Assembly: GCF_000018685.1 (NCBI RefSeq)
Contig: NC_010001.1
Span: forward strand, 4,249,501 to 4,313,500
Direction of reading: 5' to 3'
DNA from: Lachnoclostridium phytofermentans ISDg
GTDB taxonomy: Bacteria; Bacillota; Clostridia; Lachnospirales; Lachnospiraceae
Length of the DNA: 64,000 nt
Part shown: piece after piece, positions 46,556 to 55,335 of the stretch
Layout: every line of letters starts with the position of its first letter
How positions within the stretch are numbered: the stretch's first letter is position 1
Made by a program: the position numbers and the translations under genes
The notes under the pieces: model-generated
The model's input: the letters and a program-made list of their open reading frames with translations, nothing else
Databases searched by the model: none
Told to the model about the DNA's origin: nothing

Positions 46556-47001
46556 GTTATTTTTTTGTTAAGATTTGTCGAATTCTGTTTATATATAAGT
46601 AATAATACCTAGATGAAAATATTTATCATTTCAAGTTAGGTAAATATATCACAATACTCTATATATTGGGCATTTTACCATTGTAAAATTACCATTACTT
46701 TATGTTAGTTATGTGGATAAAGGTCGTAAAATATACTTATACTTTTAAATAAATCTATCTTTATCACAATCTATTTATAAAAAATTTCTTCCTATTTAAA
46801 TGATTTTAAATTTATAACCATATACACTTCTCAATCAAAGCTCACACTTCGCTTGAGAAGCACGCTTTTCTTAAGAAGTAGGGGACTTCCCTTATGAGTT
46901 AAACCGTAAAAAGAATAGCCCAATTTCTCATGATAATTGAAAAAATATCCTAATTTAACAGAACTCGCATAACCTACCATGAAGTAAAAACAAGAATTTT
47001 C

Positions 47002-47029
47002 TTGTAAATTCATGAAAATATGTTACAAT
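47002..47029 (+). promoter_or_regulatory. Promoter of typA
   Basis: -35 TTGTAA and -10 TACAAT with 16 bp between them on the plus strand, 58 bases before the gene. Confidence 0.65.
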
Positions 47030-47086
47030 ACAAAAGTTGAACAGTGAACGATTAAATGATGGACCATTAAAGAAAGAAGGTTTCAA

Positions 47087-48913
47087 ATGAATACGAAACG
47101 TGAAAATGTAAGAAATATCGCAATTATTGCCCATGTCGATCATGGTAAAACTACGCTCGTAGACGAGCTTCTAAAACAGAGCGGTGTATTCCGTAGCAAT
47201 CAAGTTGTAGAAGATCGTGTTATGGACTCCGGTGACATAGAAAAAGAACGTGGTATTACTATCCTAGCGAAAAACACGGCTGTTACTTATAAAGATACAA
47301 AAATTAATATCATTGATACTCCTGGCCATGCGGACTTTGGTGGCGAGGTAGAACGTGTTCTTAAGATGGTAAATGGTGTTGTACTTGTAGTCGACGCCTT
47401 TGAAGGTGCCATGCCACAAACGAAATTCGTTCTTAAAAAGGCATTAGAACTTAGCTTACCAGTTATCGTGTGTATTAATAAAATTGACCGCCCAGAAGCT
47501 AGACCAACCGAAGTTATTGATGAAGTGTTAGAACTCTTCATTGACCTAGATGCTAGCGAAGAACAGCTTGACTGTCCATTTATCTTCGCTTCTGCAAAAT
47601 CAGGAATCGCAATTCTTGAATTAGATCATACTCCAAAGAATATGGAGCCACTTTTTGAGACTATCCTTGAATACATCCCTGCCCCAGAAGGTGATCCAGA
47701 TGCAGGTACTCAAGTACTCATTAGTACCATCGACTATAACGAATACGTAGGTCGTATTGGTGTAGGTAAAGTTGATAATGGCGTACTCCGTGTAAATCAA
47801 GATGTTGTTATTGTAAATGAGCATGATCCAGACAAGTTTAAAAAGGTTAAAATAAATAAGCTTTATGAATTTGAAGGTTTGAAAAAGGTAGAAGTAAACG
47901 AAGCAACTGTAGGTTCTATCGTTGCTGTCTCCGGTATCTCAGACATTCATATTGGAGATACCATCTGTTCTACTGACAATGTGAACCCAATCCCTTTCCA
48001 AAAGATTTCTGAGCCAACCATTGCAATGCACTTTATCGTAAATGATAGCCCTCTTGCTGGACAAGAAGGTAAGTTTGTAACATCAAGACACTTAAGAGAA
48101 CGTCTCTTCCGTGAATTAAATACTGACGTCAGCCTTCGTGTAGAAGAAACCGATACCACAGAAAGCTATAAAGTATCTGGCCGTGGTGAGCTTCACTTAT
48201 CCGTATTAATTGAGAACATGCGCCGTGAAGGCTTTGAGTTTGCTGTTAGTAAAGCTGAAGTATTATATCGTCATGATGAAGCTGGTAAAAAGCTTGAGCC
48301 AATGGAAAGAGCATACCTTGACGTTCCAGAAGAATTCTCCGGTACAGTTATCGAAAAATTAAGCCAGAGAAAAGGTGAACTCATTGGTATGTCATCTGCA
48401 AACGGTGGATACACTCGTCTAGAGTTTTCTATCCCTGCAAGAGGCTTAATTGGATACCGTGGAGAGTTCATGACCGATACGAAGGGAAATGGTATCATCA
48501 ACACATCATTTGACGGTTACGGCCCTTATAAGGGAGATATCCAGTATCGTAAACAAGGTAGCTTGATTGCTTTTGAATCTGGTGAAGCGATTACTTATGG
48601 TTTATTCAATGCACAAGAGCGTGGTTCCTTATTCATCGGACCAGGCGAGAAGGTATATTCCGGAATGGTAATTGGACAGAACGGTAAAGCTGAAGATATC
48701 GAGATTAATGTATGTAAGAGAAAACAGCTTAGTAACACTCGTTCCTCCAGTGCAGATGAGGCACTCCGCCTTACAACACCTAGAGTATTAAGCTTAGAGC
48801 AAGCGTTAGAATTTATCGATACCGATGAGTTATTAGAGGTTACTCCAAAGAGCTTAAGAATTAGAAAGAAGATTCTTGATCCTACGATGAGAAAGAGAGC
48901 AAGTAGAAATTAA
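47087..48913 (+). CDS. typA: Ribosome-associated GTPase TypA/BipA
   Basis: A translation-factor GTPase that binds the ribosome and helps 50S assembly, often under stress or cold. The 608-residue protein has G1 AHVDHGKTTLVDEL (residues 15-28), G2 ERGITILAKN, G3 DTPGHADFGGE, G4 NKIDRPEA and G5 SAKSG, then EF-like domains II, III and V and the BipA-specific C-terminal domain (NTRSSSADEALRLTTPR). Length is normal. AGAAAGAAGG precedes the ATG. It is a single plus-strand gene among minus-strand neighbours, with its own promoter and terminator. Confidence 0.98.
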   Translation: MNTKRENVRNIAIIAHVDHGKTTLVDELLKQSGVFRSNQVVEDRVMDSGDIEKERGITILAKNTAVTYKDTKINIIDTPGHADFGGEVERVLKMVNGVVLVVDAFEGAMPQTKFVLKKALELSLPVIVCINKIDRPEARPTEVIDEVLELFIDLDASEEQLDCPFIFASAKSGIAILELDHTPKNMEPLFETILEYIPAPEGDPDAGTQVLISTIDYNEYVGRIGVGKVDNGVLRVNQDVVIVNEHDPDKFKKVKINKLYEFEGLKKVEVNEATVGSIVAVSGISDIHIGDTICSTDNVNPIPFQKISEPTIAMHFIVNDSPLAGQEGKFVTSRHLRERLFRELNTDVSLRVEETDTTESYKVSGRGELHLSVLIENMRREGFEFAVSKAEVLYRHDEAGKKLEPMERAYLDVPEEFSGTVIEKLSQRKGELIGMSSANGGYTRLEFSIPARGLIGYRGEFMTDTKGNGIINTSFDGYGPYKGDIQYRKQGSLIAFESGEAITYGLFNAQERGSLFIGPGEKVYSGMVIGQNGKAEDIEINVCKRKQLSNTRSSSADEALRLTTPRVLSLEQALEFIDTDELLEVTPKSLRIRKKILDPTMRKRASRN

Positions 48914-48921
48914 TTATAAGA

Positions 48922-48960
48922 ATCCCAAACTCCTTAACCCTAAGAAGTTTGGGGTTTTCT
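48922..48960 (+). terminator. Terminator of typA
   Basis: CCCAAACTcc...agAAGTTTGGGG followed by TTTTCTTAT on the plus strand, between converging genes. Confidence 0.85.
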
Positions 48961-48974
48961 TATGCAAATGATGA

Positions 48975-50081
48975 TTATACCGTCATTAACTCATATACAA
49001 TTTTACTGCACTTAATAAGTTCAGAAACTAAAGTATACTCCTCTGTAGAATGCACCTTGTTCATTCCAGATGCTATGACAATTCCAGTGATTCCATGGCG
49101 AATGAAATTATTATTATCACTTCCTCCAAAGGTCTTTATATATTTAGTCGGAATTTCTAGCTTATTGCATGCTTTTTCATATTTTATAACGACAGGATTG
49201 GTTTTGTCTATTTCATATGCGATACAACCAAAGGATGTCTTAAATTCGCACTCTGCACCGTATTTTTCCGCAGTAGCTTTAAAAATACCTTGAATTTTAT
49301 CTACTTCAAGTACTGCTTTATCGTGATTTAAACTTCTCGCTTCTCCTTCGATGATGCAACCTTCTGATACAATATTTTTTGCCAAACCGCCAGAAATTGT
49401 ACCTATGTTTACTGTTGTAATCTCATCAATGCGCCCTTGTTTTACCTGCCCTATAGCATCTGCTACTGCAGCAATTGCATTTATCCCATTCTCCGGAGCA
49501 AAACCTGCGTGAGCTGCCTTTCCAATCATCTTAGCGGTAAAAGAAACAAGAGTCGGTGCACTTAGCGCTGCTGTCCCAACTTCTCCGGTTAAATCAAGGA
49601 CATAGGCCTCCTTGGCACGAATTAAGGAATAGTCGAGGACCTCACTTCCTAATATATAGACTTCCTCCGCTATCGCAAATAAAACCTCAATACTTCGATG
49701 AGGAACCCCTTGTTCCTTTATTTTTCTTATCGCTTCTAGGATAGCGACGATGCCGGAAATATCATCCGCTCCAAGCACCGTAGTACCATCGCTGGTGATT
49801 CTCCCATCCTCATGAACTACTGCTTTTTTATTCCTTGAAGGTTCTACCGTATCCATATGAGCGGAAAAAAGAATAGGATCTCCCGGCAATTCTCCTTGTA
49901 AAAAACCATAGATATTACCGCAGTTTCCGTTATAACAATCCCCCGCCTTATCTTCCCTAACCTCAAATCCTAGTTCCACAAGATAAGCTTTTAGCTGATC
50001 TGCTATTTCCCGTTCCCCAAATGAGGGAGAGTCAATCTCAACTAATTTACAAAATTCCTTTACGATACGTTCTTCCATCAT
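48975..50081 (-). CDS. PepT-like M20 peptidase
   Basis: A 368-residue zinc peptidase of the M20 family, close to tripeptidase PepT-like proteins. The expected ligands and catalytic residues are visible: His/Asp in FSAHMDTVEP (about 71-80), the bridging Asp in VLGADDISG, Glu-Glu in FAIAEEVYILG, Asp in YVLDLTGEVG, and a C-terminal His in NKVHSTEEYTL. A dimerisation domain lies between. It should cleave short peptides in the cytoplasm. A GGGGGG ribosome site lies about ten bases before two adjacent ATGs. It converges with typA and follows tcdA by about 110 bases of repeat-rich DNA. Confidence 0.93.
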   Translation of the reverse strand: MMEERIVKEFCKLVEIDSPSFGEREIADQLKAYLVELGFEVREDKAGDCYNGNCGNIYGFLQGELPGDPILFSAHMDTVEPSRNKKAVVHEDGRITSDGTTVLGADDISGIVAILEAIRKIKEQGVPHRSIEVLFAIAEEVYILGSEVLDYSLIRAKEAYVLDLTGEVGTAALSAPTLVSFTAKMIGKAAHAGFAPENGINAIAAVADAIGQVKQGRIDEITTVNIGTISGGLAKNIVSEGCIIEGEARSLNHDKAVLEVDKIQGIFKATAEKYGAECEFKTSFGCIAYEIDKTNPVVIKYEKACNKLEIPTKYIKTFGGSDNNNFIRHGITGIVIASGMNKVHSTEEYTLVSELIKCSKIVYELMTV

Positions 50082-50101
50082 ATCATCTATACCCCCCTTA
50101 C

Positions 50102-50198
50102 ATTGTTTTATTATTTTTTGTTTTATTATTTTTTGTTTTATTGTTTTGTTTTATTGTTTTATCAATCCTTAATCTTGTTATACCTTAATCTTGTTATT
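50102..50198. repeat. Low-complexity and 16-bp tandem repeats between tcdA and the M20 gene
   Basis: Several ttgttttattatttttt-like units (50103-50160) are followed by two 16-bp units (ccttaatcttgttata/ccttaatcttgttatt, 50167-50198). The last unit overlaps the 3' end of tcdA. Confidence 0.75.
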
Positions 50199-50955
50199 CC
50201 GTAATCCCAATGATATCTTTAACCACTTCACCTGCAATAATGAGTCCTGCTACCGATGGTACAAAGGAGGTACTTCCAGGGATTGCTCTTCTTTGGGTAC
50301 ACTTTCTCTCTGCTCCAGGAGGGCAGATACATCCAGTTTTACAACTAAGTGCCATATCAGAAAGAGGCTGTCTAACAGGCTCCTTTGAATATACCACCTT
50401 TAACTTTTTAATCCCCCTAGTCTTTAACTCCTTACGCATTACCTTTGCAAGCGGACATACTGATGTTTTATAAATATCGGTAACCTCGAACCTGGTAGGG
50501 TCTAATTTATTCCCTGCACCCATGCAACTTATGATTCTTGTATTTGCTTGATTGGCACGTAAAACTAGTTCAATTTTTGCAGTAACAGTATCAACAGCAT
50601 CCACAACATAAGTATACTCGCTAAAATCAAAATTGCCAGCATTTTCTGGCATAAAAAAGCACTGATGCGTATTCACAATAGCATTCGGATTTATCTCAAG
50701 AATTCTTTCCTTCATTACATCCACTTTGTACTTTCCAACGGTCTTTCTTGTTGCTATCAACTGTCTGTTTATATTCGTTAGACAAACTTTATCATCATCG
50801 AATATATCAAAAGTACCAACACCGCTTCGCGCAAGTGCTTCCACTGTATAACTACCAACACCACCAATCCCAAATACCGCAACTCTCGCTTTTGATAACT
50901 TTTCCATTCCTTCTGTGCCTAATAACAGCTCTGATCTTGAAAATTGATTTAACAT
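50194..50955 (-). CDS. tcdA: tRNA threonylcarbamoyladenosine dehydratase
   Basis: An E1-like enzyme that cyclises t6A37 in tRNAs, using ATP. The 253-residue protein has the nucleotide motif VAVFGIGGVGSYTVEALARS (residues 29-48), the DDDKVCLTNINRQLIA segment (about 54-69) and the Cys-rich CKTGCICPPGAE region near the C-terminus. Length fits TcdA/CsdL (about 250-270). GAGGAG precedes the ATG by four bases. Transcription from a clear promoter just upstream is expected. Confidence 0.94.
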   Translation of the reverse strand: MLNQFSRSELLLGTEGMEKLSKARVAVFGIGGVGSYTVEALARSGVGTFDIFDDDKVCLTNINRQLIATRKTVGKYKVDVMKERILEINPNAIVNTHQCFFMPENAGNFDFSEYTYVVDAVDTVTAKIELVLRANQANTRIISCMGAGNKLDPTRFEVTDIYKTSVCPLAKVMRKELKTRGIKKLKVVYSKEPVRQPLSDMALSCKTGCICPPGAERKCTQRRAIPGSTSFVPSVAGLIIAGEVVKDIIGITE

Positions 50956-51010
50956 AAAACTCCTCTTTCTTAACTAAATTCTAATCATTCCTATATAATT
51001 AATATGGATT

Positions 51011-51039
51011 AGTATAGGTATTTTCTAATATAAAGTCAA
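51011..51039 (-). promoter_or_regulatory. Promoter of tcdA
   Basis: -35 TTGACT and -10 TATACT with a 17-bp spacer on the minus strand, 55 bases before the gene. Confidence 0.8.
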
Positions 51040-51043
51040 CTCA

Positions 51044-51170
51044 TTTTTCATAATCATACATTGACACACATTTTTCAGAATCATGATTGGCACCATTTTT
51101 CATAATCATAGATTGACACTTATTTTTCATGATCATAGATTGACACTCATTTTTCATGATCATAGATTGA
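51044..51170. repeat. Array of five 27-bp tandem repeats
   Basis: Units begin at 51044, 51071, 51096, 51123 and 51150, with consensus tttttcatgatcatagattg followed by acactca. Units 3 to 5 are nearly identical; unit 2 is 25 bp and diverged; unit 5 is partial. Units 1, 3 and 4 contain TTGACA on the plus strand. There are no spacers, so it is not a CRISPR array. Confidence 0.9.
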
Positions 51171-51226
51171 TTTTTCTCTCTGATTATCCTCCTATGATAG
51201 GAGACTACACACATGAGATGTAACTA

Positions 51227-51273
51227 AAAAGCAGTTCACGAACAAAATAATTCTTAATTCGTGAACTGCTTTC
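51227..51273 (-). terminator. Terminator after the HTH-Panacea gene
   Basis: AAAGCAGTTCACGAA and TTCGTGAACTGCTTT form a 15-bp stem followed by TTAG on the minus strand. Confidence 0.85.
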
Positions 51274-51303
51274 CTTATGTATTTCATAACTTACCTTGCT
51301 ATG

Positions 51304-52128
51304 TTATATCTCTTTATATATATTCACAGAAAATACGTCTTTTCCAATTGCCTGAATAAGCCTCTGCTGTAGATACTTTGGAAAATCTTGATAGCGTTTT
51401 ATTTGGAATTGACCAAACATCCTACCGTATACATTTCTTAAATAGTCTTTCGTTAAGATTTTGCTTTTAAGCCCTTCTAATAATTCCTCCGTAGCCTTTC
51501 TCTCCACTGAAGCGATGGCCAAAAAAGCTTTATTCCCATACCAACCACAGGCATTGTGGACACAATCTATAATGTCTTTATCATTTCTACTTAACTTATC
51601 AGGGTTCATTTCAATTGTACGAATCCCTTGCTTCTTTAGAGCCTCATAGAGGTTTAAATAAGGCATCTGATTGTAAGTCAGCTGTGCATCTTCTTCAAAT
51701 ATCTCTTCTCCCAAAAAAACTAGAGAAAGTATTTGAGAGTAGAACAATATATATTGAATCTGCCTTGCATTTATTTCAGCATTTGCCTGATTAATAATAT
51801 ATTGTGTTGCTACATGAAGCTTCGAACGCATCATAGCCTCCAATACTGCTCTTTTGCTTTTCTTGAAAGCAACATTGGTAATTTTACTTTGGTTCTCCAT
51901 AAGAATACGATAATAGTACATTGGGCTTTCTGCAATCTCTTGTAACTTTTCTGTATATTCGGAAGTTGGAATATCTCCTTCCAGATAGCGAATTACTGTG
52001 GTCTCTCCCCACCCCAATAACTTCGCCAATGGTTTTTTCCCTATGTTGTACATCTCCAAAATCTCTCGAATTTGGTTTACGCTGATGATTTTTTCGTTTA
52101 ATGACTTTTCCATTACATCCACGCTCAT
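51304..52128 (-). CDS. HTH protein with Panacea-like (SocA/GepA) domain
   Basis: A 274-residue cytoplasmic protein. An HTH of the MqsA/XRE kind lies near residues 30-66 (KPLAKLLGWGETTVIRYLEG). The C-terminal half resembles the Panacea domain (formerly DUF4065) of SocA-type antitoxins: INARQIQYILFYSQILSLVF, the EEIFEEDAQLTYNQMPYLNL stretch and LSRNDKDIIDCVHNACGWYG. Panacea proteins are usually antitoxins paired with a small toxin. No toxin-sized gene is adjacent, and the gene ends at its own terminator, so it would be an orphan or a plain regulator. AAGGGG precedes the ATG by about six bases. Domain assignment is by motif only. Confidence 0.75.
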   Translation of the reverse strand: MSVDVMEKSLNEKIISVNQIREILEMYNIGKKPLAKLLGWGETTVIRYLEGDIPTSEYTEKLQEIAESPMYYYRILMENQSKITNVAFKKSKRAVLEAMMRSKLHVATQYIINQANAEINARQIQYILFYSQILSLVFLGEEIFEEDAQLTYNQMPYLNLYEALKKQGIRTIEMNPDKLSRNDKDIIDCVHNACGWYGNKAFLAIASVERKATEELLEGLKSKILTKDYLRNVYGRMFGQFQIKRYQDFPKYLQQRLIQAIGKDVFSVNIYKEI

Positions 52129-52213
52129 ATTAACCCCTTCCCTTTAAATTGGTACCCCTCTTAGACATATCCATTCTTTTGAGTCTGATGTATTTTGGTT
52201 CATATTTCTAACT

Positions 52214-53338
52214 TTAGTATTTTCTGAAATCGTTAATACCAGAAACTATTATTTTAATACCGCGTGTAATTCGTTCAAACATTCCAAGTCGATAAAGACT
52301 AACTAGTACCATTCCTATTGGAATTCCAAATATCATACCGCCAATTCCATATAGTTTATATCCAATAAACATAAAGAGGAGGGTCTGAAAAGGATTGATT
52401 CCAATGCTATCTCCTACCATTTTAGGTTGCAATACCTGCTTAATGATTTGGCAAGCAAGATATAGTACTAATATAACTATGGCCTCTACATAATTTTCAT
52501 TTATAAATGAAATTACTGCCCATGGCCAGAATACTAGTCCTGTTCCAAGTACCGGCAAAAAGTCGATGACTGCTATAGTAAGTGCTAGTAAAATTGAATA
52601 GTTTATTCCCATAAACTCAAATGTTATAAACATTACCACCGTAAGTATAATCATAATTTTAAACTGGGCTTTAAAATAGCCCCCAACTGCTGTTTTAAAA
52701 TTATCACTAATGATACGGTTAAATCGTTTTATAGATTCCGGTAAAATCTTGTTCGCAGCTGCAATTATCTTATCGCGGTCCACAATAAAAAAGTAAGTAG
52801 CCAATATTGTAATTATCATCATAAATACCGTATTGGTAAAAGTCGAGACAACCCCGCCAGCCTTTATGACGCTGGTTAAATCCACACCGCTTAATAGCTT
52901 GTCTAACGATCCTTGTGCACTAGTATTTAGATTATCTAAGAACGTCTTCAAGCCTTGTGGAAGTGCTTCATACAAGCTTGCAAACTTAGTAGAAATACCC
53001 TCTATGGATTCGGCGATTTGCTGTGCAATATTTGGTAAATCAGTAATTAGACTATAGATCTCACGAAATAGTATTGATAAAACCAAATAGAGCAAGCCAA
53101 ATATTAGAGCCAATACTAGTATAATGATAATGGCAGAACCATGCTTTCTTGCTATCTTTATTCTTTTTTCCATAAACTTAACAAGTGGATTAGCAATTAG
53201 TGATAGAATATAAGCGACTACAAACGGAAGAAAGAACGCTAATAACTTTGGTCCAACAAACAGTAGGAGTACTCCTAACAGTATTGTTAATAATAGGTTT
53301 ACAATTATTTTAATATAAATGACCCAATTTTTCTGCAC
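52214..53338 (-). CDS. AI-2E family (PerM/YtvI-like) membrane transporter
   Basis: A 374-residue protein with about seven or eight membrane helices in the family pattern: an N-terminal pair (LLTILLGVLLLFVGPKLLAF), a long extracellular helical loop (about 95-150), and a C-terminal block with ALTIAVIDFLPVLGTGLVFW and GDSIGINPFQTLLFMFIGYK. Members include the AI-2 exporter TqsA and sporulation protein YtvI; substrate cannot be told here. A GTG start is used, with GAGGTG five bases upstream. It is upstream of the HTH-Panacea gene, with no shared regulatory feature seen. Confidence 0.92.
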   Translation of the reverse strand: MQKNWVIYIKIIVNLLLTILLGVLLLFVGPKLLAFFLPFVVAYILSLIANPLVKFMEKRIKIARKHGSAIIIILVLALIFGLLYLVLSILFREIYSLITDLPNIAQQIAESIEGISTKFASLYEALPQGLKTFLDNLNTSAQGSLDKLLSGVDLTSVIKAGGVVSTFTNTVFMMIITILATYFFIVDRDKIIAAANKILPESIKRFNRIISDNFKTAVGGYFKAQFKIMIILTVVMFITFEFMGINYSILLALTIAVIDFLPVLGTGLVFWPWAVISFINENYVEAIVILVLYLACQIIKQVLQPKMVGDSIGINPFQTLLFMFIGYKLYGIGGMIFGIPIGMVLVSLYRLGMFERITRGIKIIVSGINDFRKY

Positions 53339-53571
53339 TTTTTCACCTCTAATACGTTGGTCTGAAGTCAGTATAGCAAATTTTGTAAACTTTTACAATA
53401 TCAAGCCAACATAATTCTATAATTTTCGTTCATTTTCGTTACAATAAATCGTTGTTCTATGTGAATTTTGCATATTTCGCAAGAGTATTTTTTTTACATT
53501 CACTTTACTGTGATTATTTAGTCACGAATATTACTATCTTTAAATAAAAAAGTTTCTTAAATCCCGAAAGT

Positions 53572-54414
53572 TTAGCTCTCCACTCGTCCCTTTATCCATA
53601 ACGTAGAAAAGAATATAACTGCTGAAATAATTACGATCATTGGCCCAGTTGCTAAGTTTAAGTAATAACTTAAGATTAGCCCCAAGATACCGGAAAATAC
53701 TGATATAATAACACTAAACAGGTGGTATTCTCTCATATTTGAAGAGATATTTCTTGAGGATGCAGCAGGTAAAATTAACAATGCATTGAGAATTAGTAAC
53801 CCCACCCACTTAATAGATAGCATGACAATTAGAGCAATCAATACCGCAAATAAATTCTCAATTACACTAATATTTACTCCTTTGCTCCTTGCTAGGCTTG
53901 AATTCAAGCTTAAGGAATGCAACTTATTAAAACATGTTGCAAAAAATACAAGTGTAACAGCAAAAATGATTACTAATAACCCTATTTCATTCGGCGTAAT
54001 ACTCAATACATCCCCAACAAATAAGGAGGAGTATTTTGAAAAATTACCACCACTAGATAATATGACTAGACCAATCGCTGTACTAGTGGAGGAAAACACT
54101 GAAATTATAGTATCCGTAGACGCAGTGTTATTTCTCTTTATAAAATTAAGTAACAAAGCAAATACTACCGCAAATGCAATGGTAGAAATGTTCGTATCCC
54201 CTATTCCAAGTATTACACCAATCGCCATTCCTGTAAATACAGAATGACCTAATGCATCCGAGAAAAACGCTAATTTGTTATTTACGATCATCGTTCCTAA
54301 CATACCAAATAACGGTGTGATTACTAAAACCGCTAATAATGCATTTTTCATAAAATTATAGGAAATAAAATCGAACGGAAGCACTGCTTCCATTAAATGA
54401 TAAATTGTATCCAT
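53572..54414 (-). CDS. znuB: Zinc/manganese ABC transporter permease
   Basis: A 280-residue ABC-3-type permease with about eight membrane helices. It has the usual FFSDALGHSVFTGMAIGVIL segment (about residues 50-69), SSGGNFSKYSSLFVGDVLSI and the coupling-region phrase SLARSKGVNISVIENLF. With the ATPase and His-rich binding protein just upstream it forms a complete metal importer. It starts 45 bases after the ATPase gene. Confidence 0.94.
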   Translation of the reverse strand: MDTIYHLMEAVLPFDFISYNFMKNALLAVLVITPLFGMLGTMIVNNKLAFFSDALGHSVFTGMAIGVILGIGDTNISTIAFAVVFALLLNFIKRNNTASTDTIISVFSSTSTAIGLVILSSGGNFSKYSSLFVGDVLSITPNEIGLLVIIFAVTLVFFATCFNKLHSLSLNSSLARSKGVNISVIENLFAVLIALIVMLSIKWVGLLILNALLILPAASSRNISSNMREYHLFSVIISVFSGILGLILSYYLNLATGPMIVIISAVIFFSTLWIKGRVES

Positions 54415-54458
54415 GGTTTCTTACCCTTTCCATGATTTCGAATAGAAACTTATAATGA

Positions 54459-55274
54459 CTAAGCTCCAAACACCTCTTTAAATTCTTTACTTGATAAAAC
54501 CTCTTTTGGTGTTCCCTCTTTTAAGATATGCTTATCCAATAGAATTACATGATCAGCATATTTCTCTACAAATTTTAGATCATGGGAAACTAAGATAAAT
54601 GCACAGTCGTAGTTGTTTTTAAGCATTTCAATATTTCTATAAAAGAGTTCCATACCGTTTCGATCAATTCCAGATACCGGTTCATCAAGTAATAGTAAGT
54701 TTGGCGTTGGGGTACATGCGATGGATAACATTACTCTTTGTAATTCTCCACCAGATAAATCGCAAACTCTCTTATCAATTAAGTCCTGAGCCTCAAAAAA
54801 ACGTAGTTTTTCTTTGATATCCTCATATAGACGTTTTTTTCTTGGTAAAAATACAGGACGACTATCAATTAATCCTGCAAACATATCATATACACTGGTT
54901 GGTGTATTTTTCTCCACATTTAGAGATTGTGGAACGTACCCTACCGTCATCTTTGGAAGAGTATTATTCTTCATATCTTTAAATTCTATGGTTCCCTCAT
55001 GCTTTAGTTCGCCAAGAATAGCTTTTATCAACGTCGATTTTCCGGCGCCATTTTTCCCGATGATGACTGTTAATTTGCCACAATGGATATGCAAATTAAT
55101 ATGTTCAATAATCGTTGTCTTTCCTATTGTAACACCAATATCATTCATTCGAATACAATGACGACCACAGGCTCCTTTTGAGCAGGATTCATGCTGGTTC
55201 ATACAAGAAGAACAGATAAGCTCAATCTGAGATTTATCCTTCTTTATATTAGGCGATGATTTTTGTTGTTCCAT
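54459..55274 (-). CDS. znuC: Zinc ABC transporter ATPase with Cys-rich N-terminal extension
   Basis: The 271-residue ATPase has Walker A VIIGKNGAGKSTLIKAI, signature LSGGELQRVMLS, Walker B NLLLLDEPVSGID and a switch His in LVSHDLKFV. Before the ATPase core is an extra stretch with five cysteines at residues 21, 24, 31, 36 and 40 and histidines at 28 and 39 (CSSCMNQHESCSKGACGRHC). This could bind zinc and sense or gate the transporter, an inference. Similar extensions occur in some clostridial zinc ATPases. GAGGAAAGG precedes the ATG of MEQQKSS; a frame four codons longer overlaps the ribosome site. A small GGCG hairpin lies just upstream. Confidence 0.94.
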   Translation of the reverse strand: MEQQKSSPNIKKDKSQIELICSSCMNQHESCSKGACGRHCIRMNDIGVTIGKTTIIEHINLHIHCGKLTVIIGKNGAGKSTLIKAILGELKHEGTIEFKDMKNNTLPKMTVGYVPQSLNVEKNTPTSVYDMFAGLIDSRPVFLPRKKRLYEDIKEKLRFFEAQDLIDKRVCDLSGGELQRVMLSIACTPTPNLLLLDEPVSGIDRNGMELFYRNIEMLKNNYDCAFILVSHDLKFVEKYADHVILLDKHILKEGTPKEVLSSKEFKEVFGA

Positions 55275-55279
55275 ACCTT

Positions 55280-55304
55280 TCCTCAATTCTGGCGTCCTTA
55301 ACGC
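55280..55304 (-). promoter_or_regulatory. Small hairpin beside the znuC ribosome site
   Basis: GGCGTTAAGGACGCC forms a short stem right before AGAATTGAGG. The same layout precedes the SH3b/glucosaminidase gene. Confidence 0.45.
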
Positions 55305-55335
55305 CTGTCTATAACAATGGAATATTTAATAGCAA

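Noticed and set aside
46831..47013. Short minus-strand open frame before typA
   Set aside because: It overlaps the typA promoter, has no ribosome site and has a biased, low-complexity product.
51044..51170. Possible CRISPR array
   Set aside because: The units are directly adjacent, with no unique spacers and no cas genes in the window.
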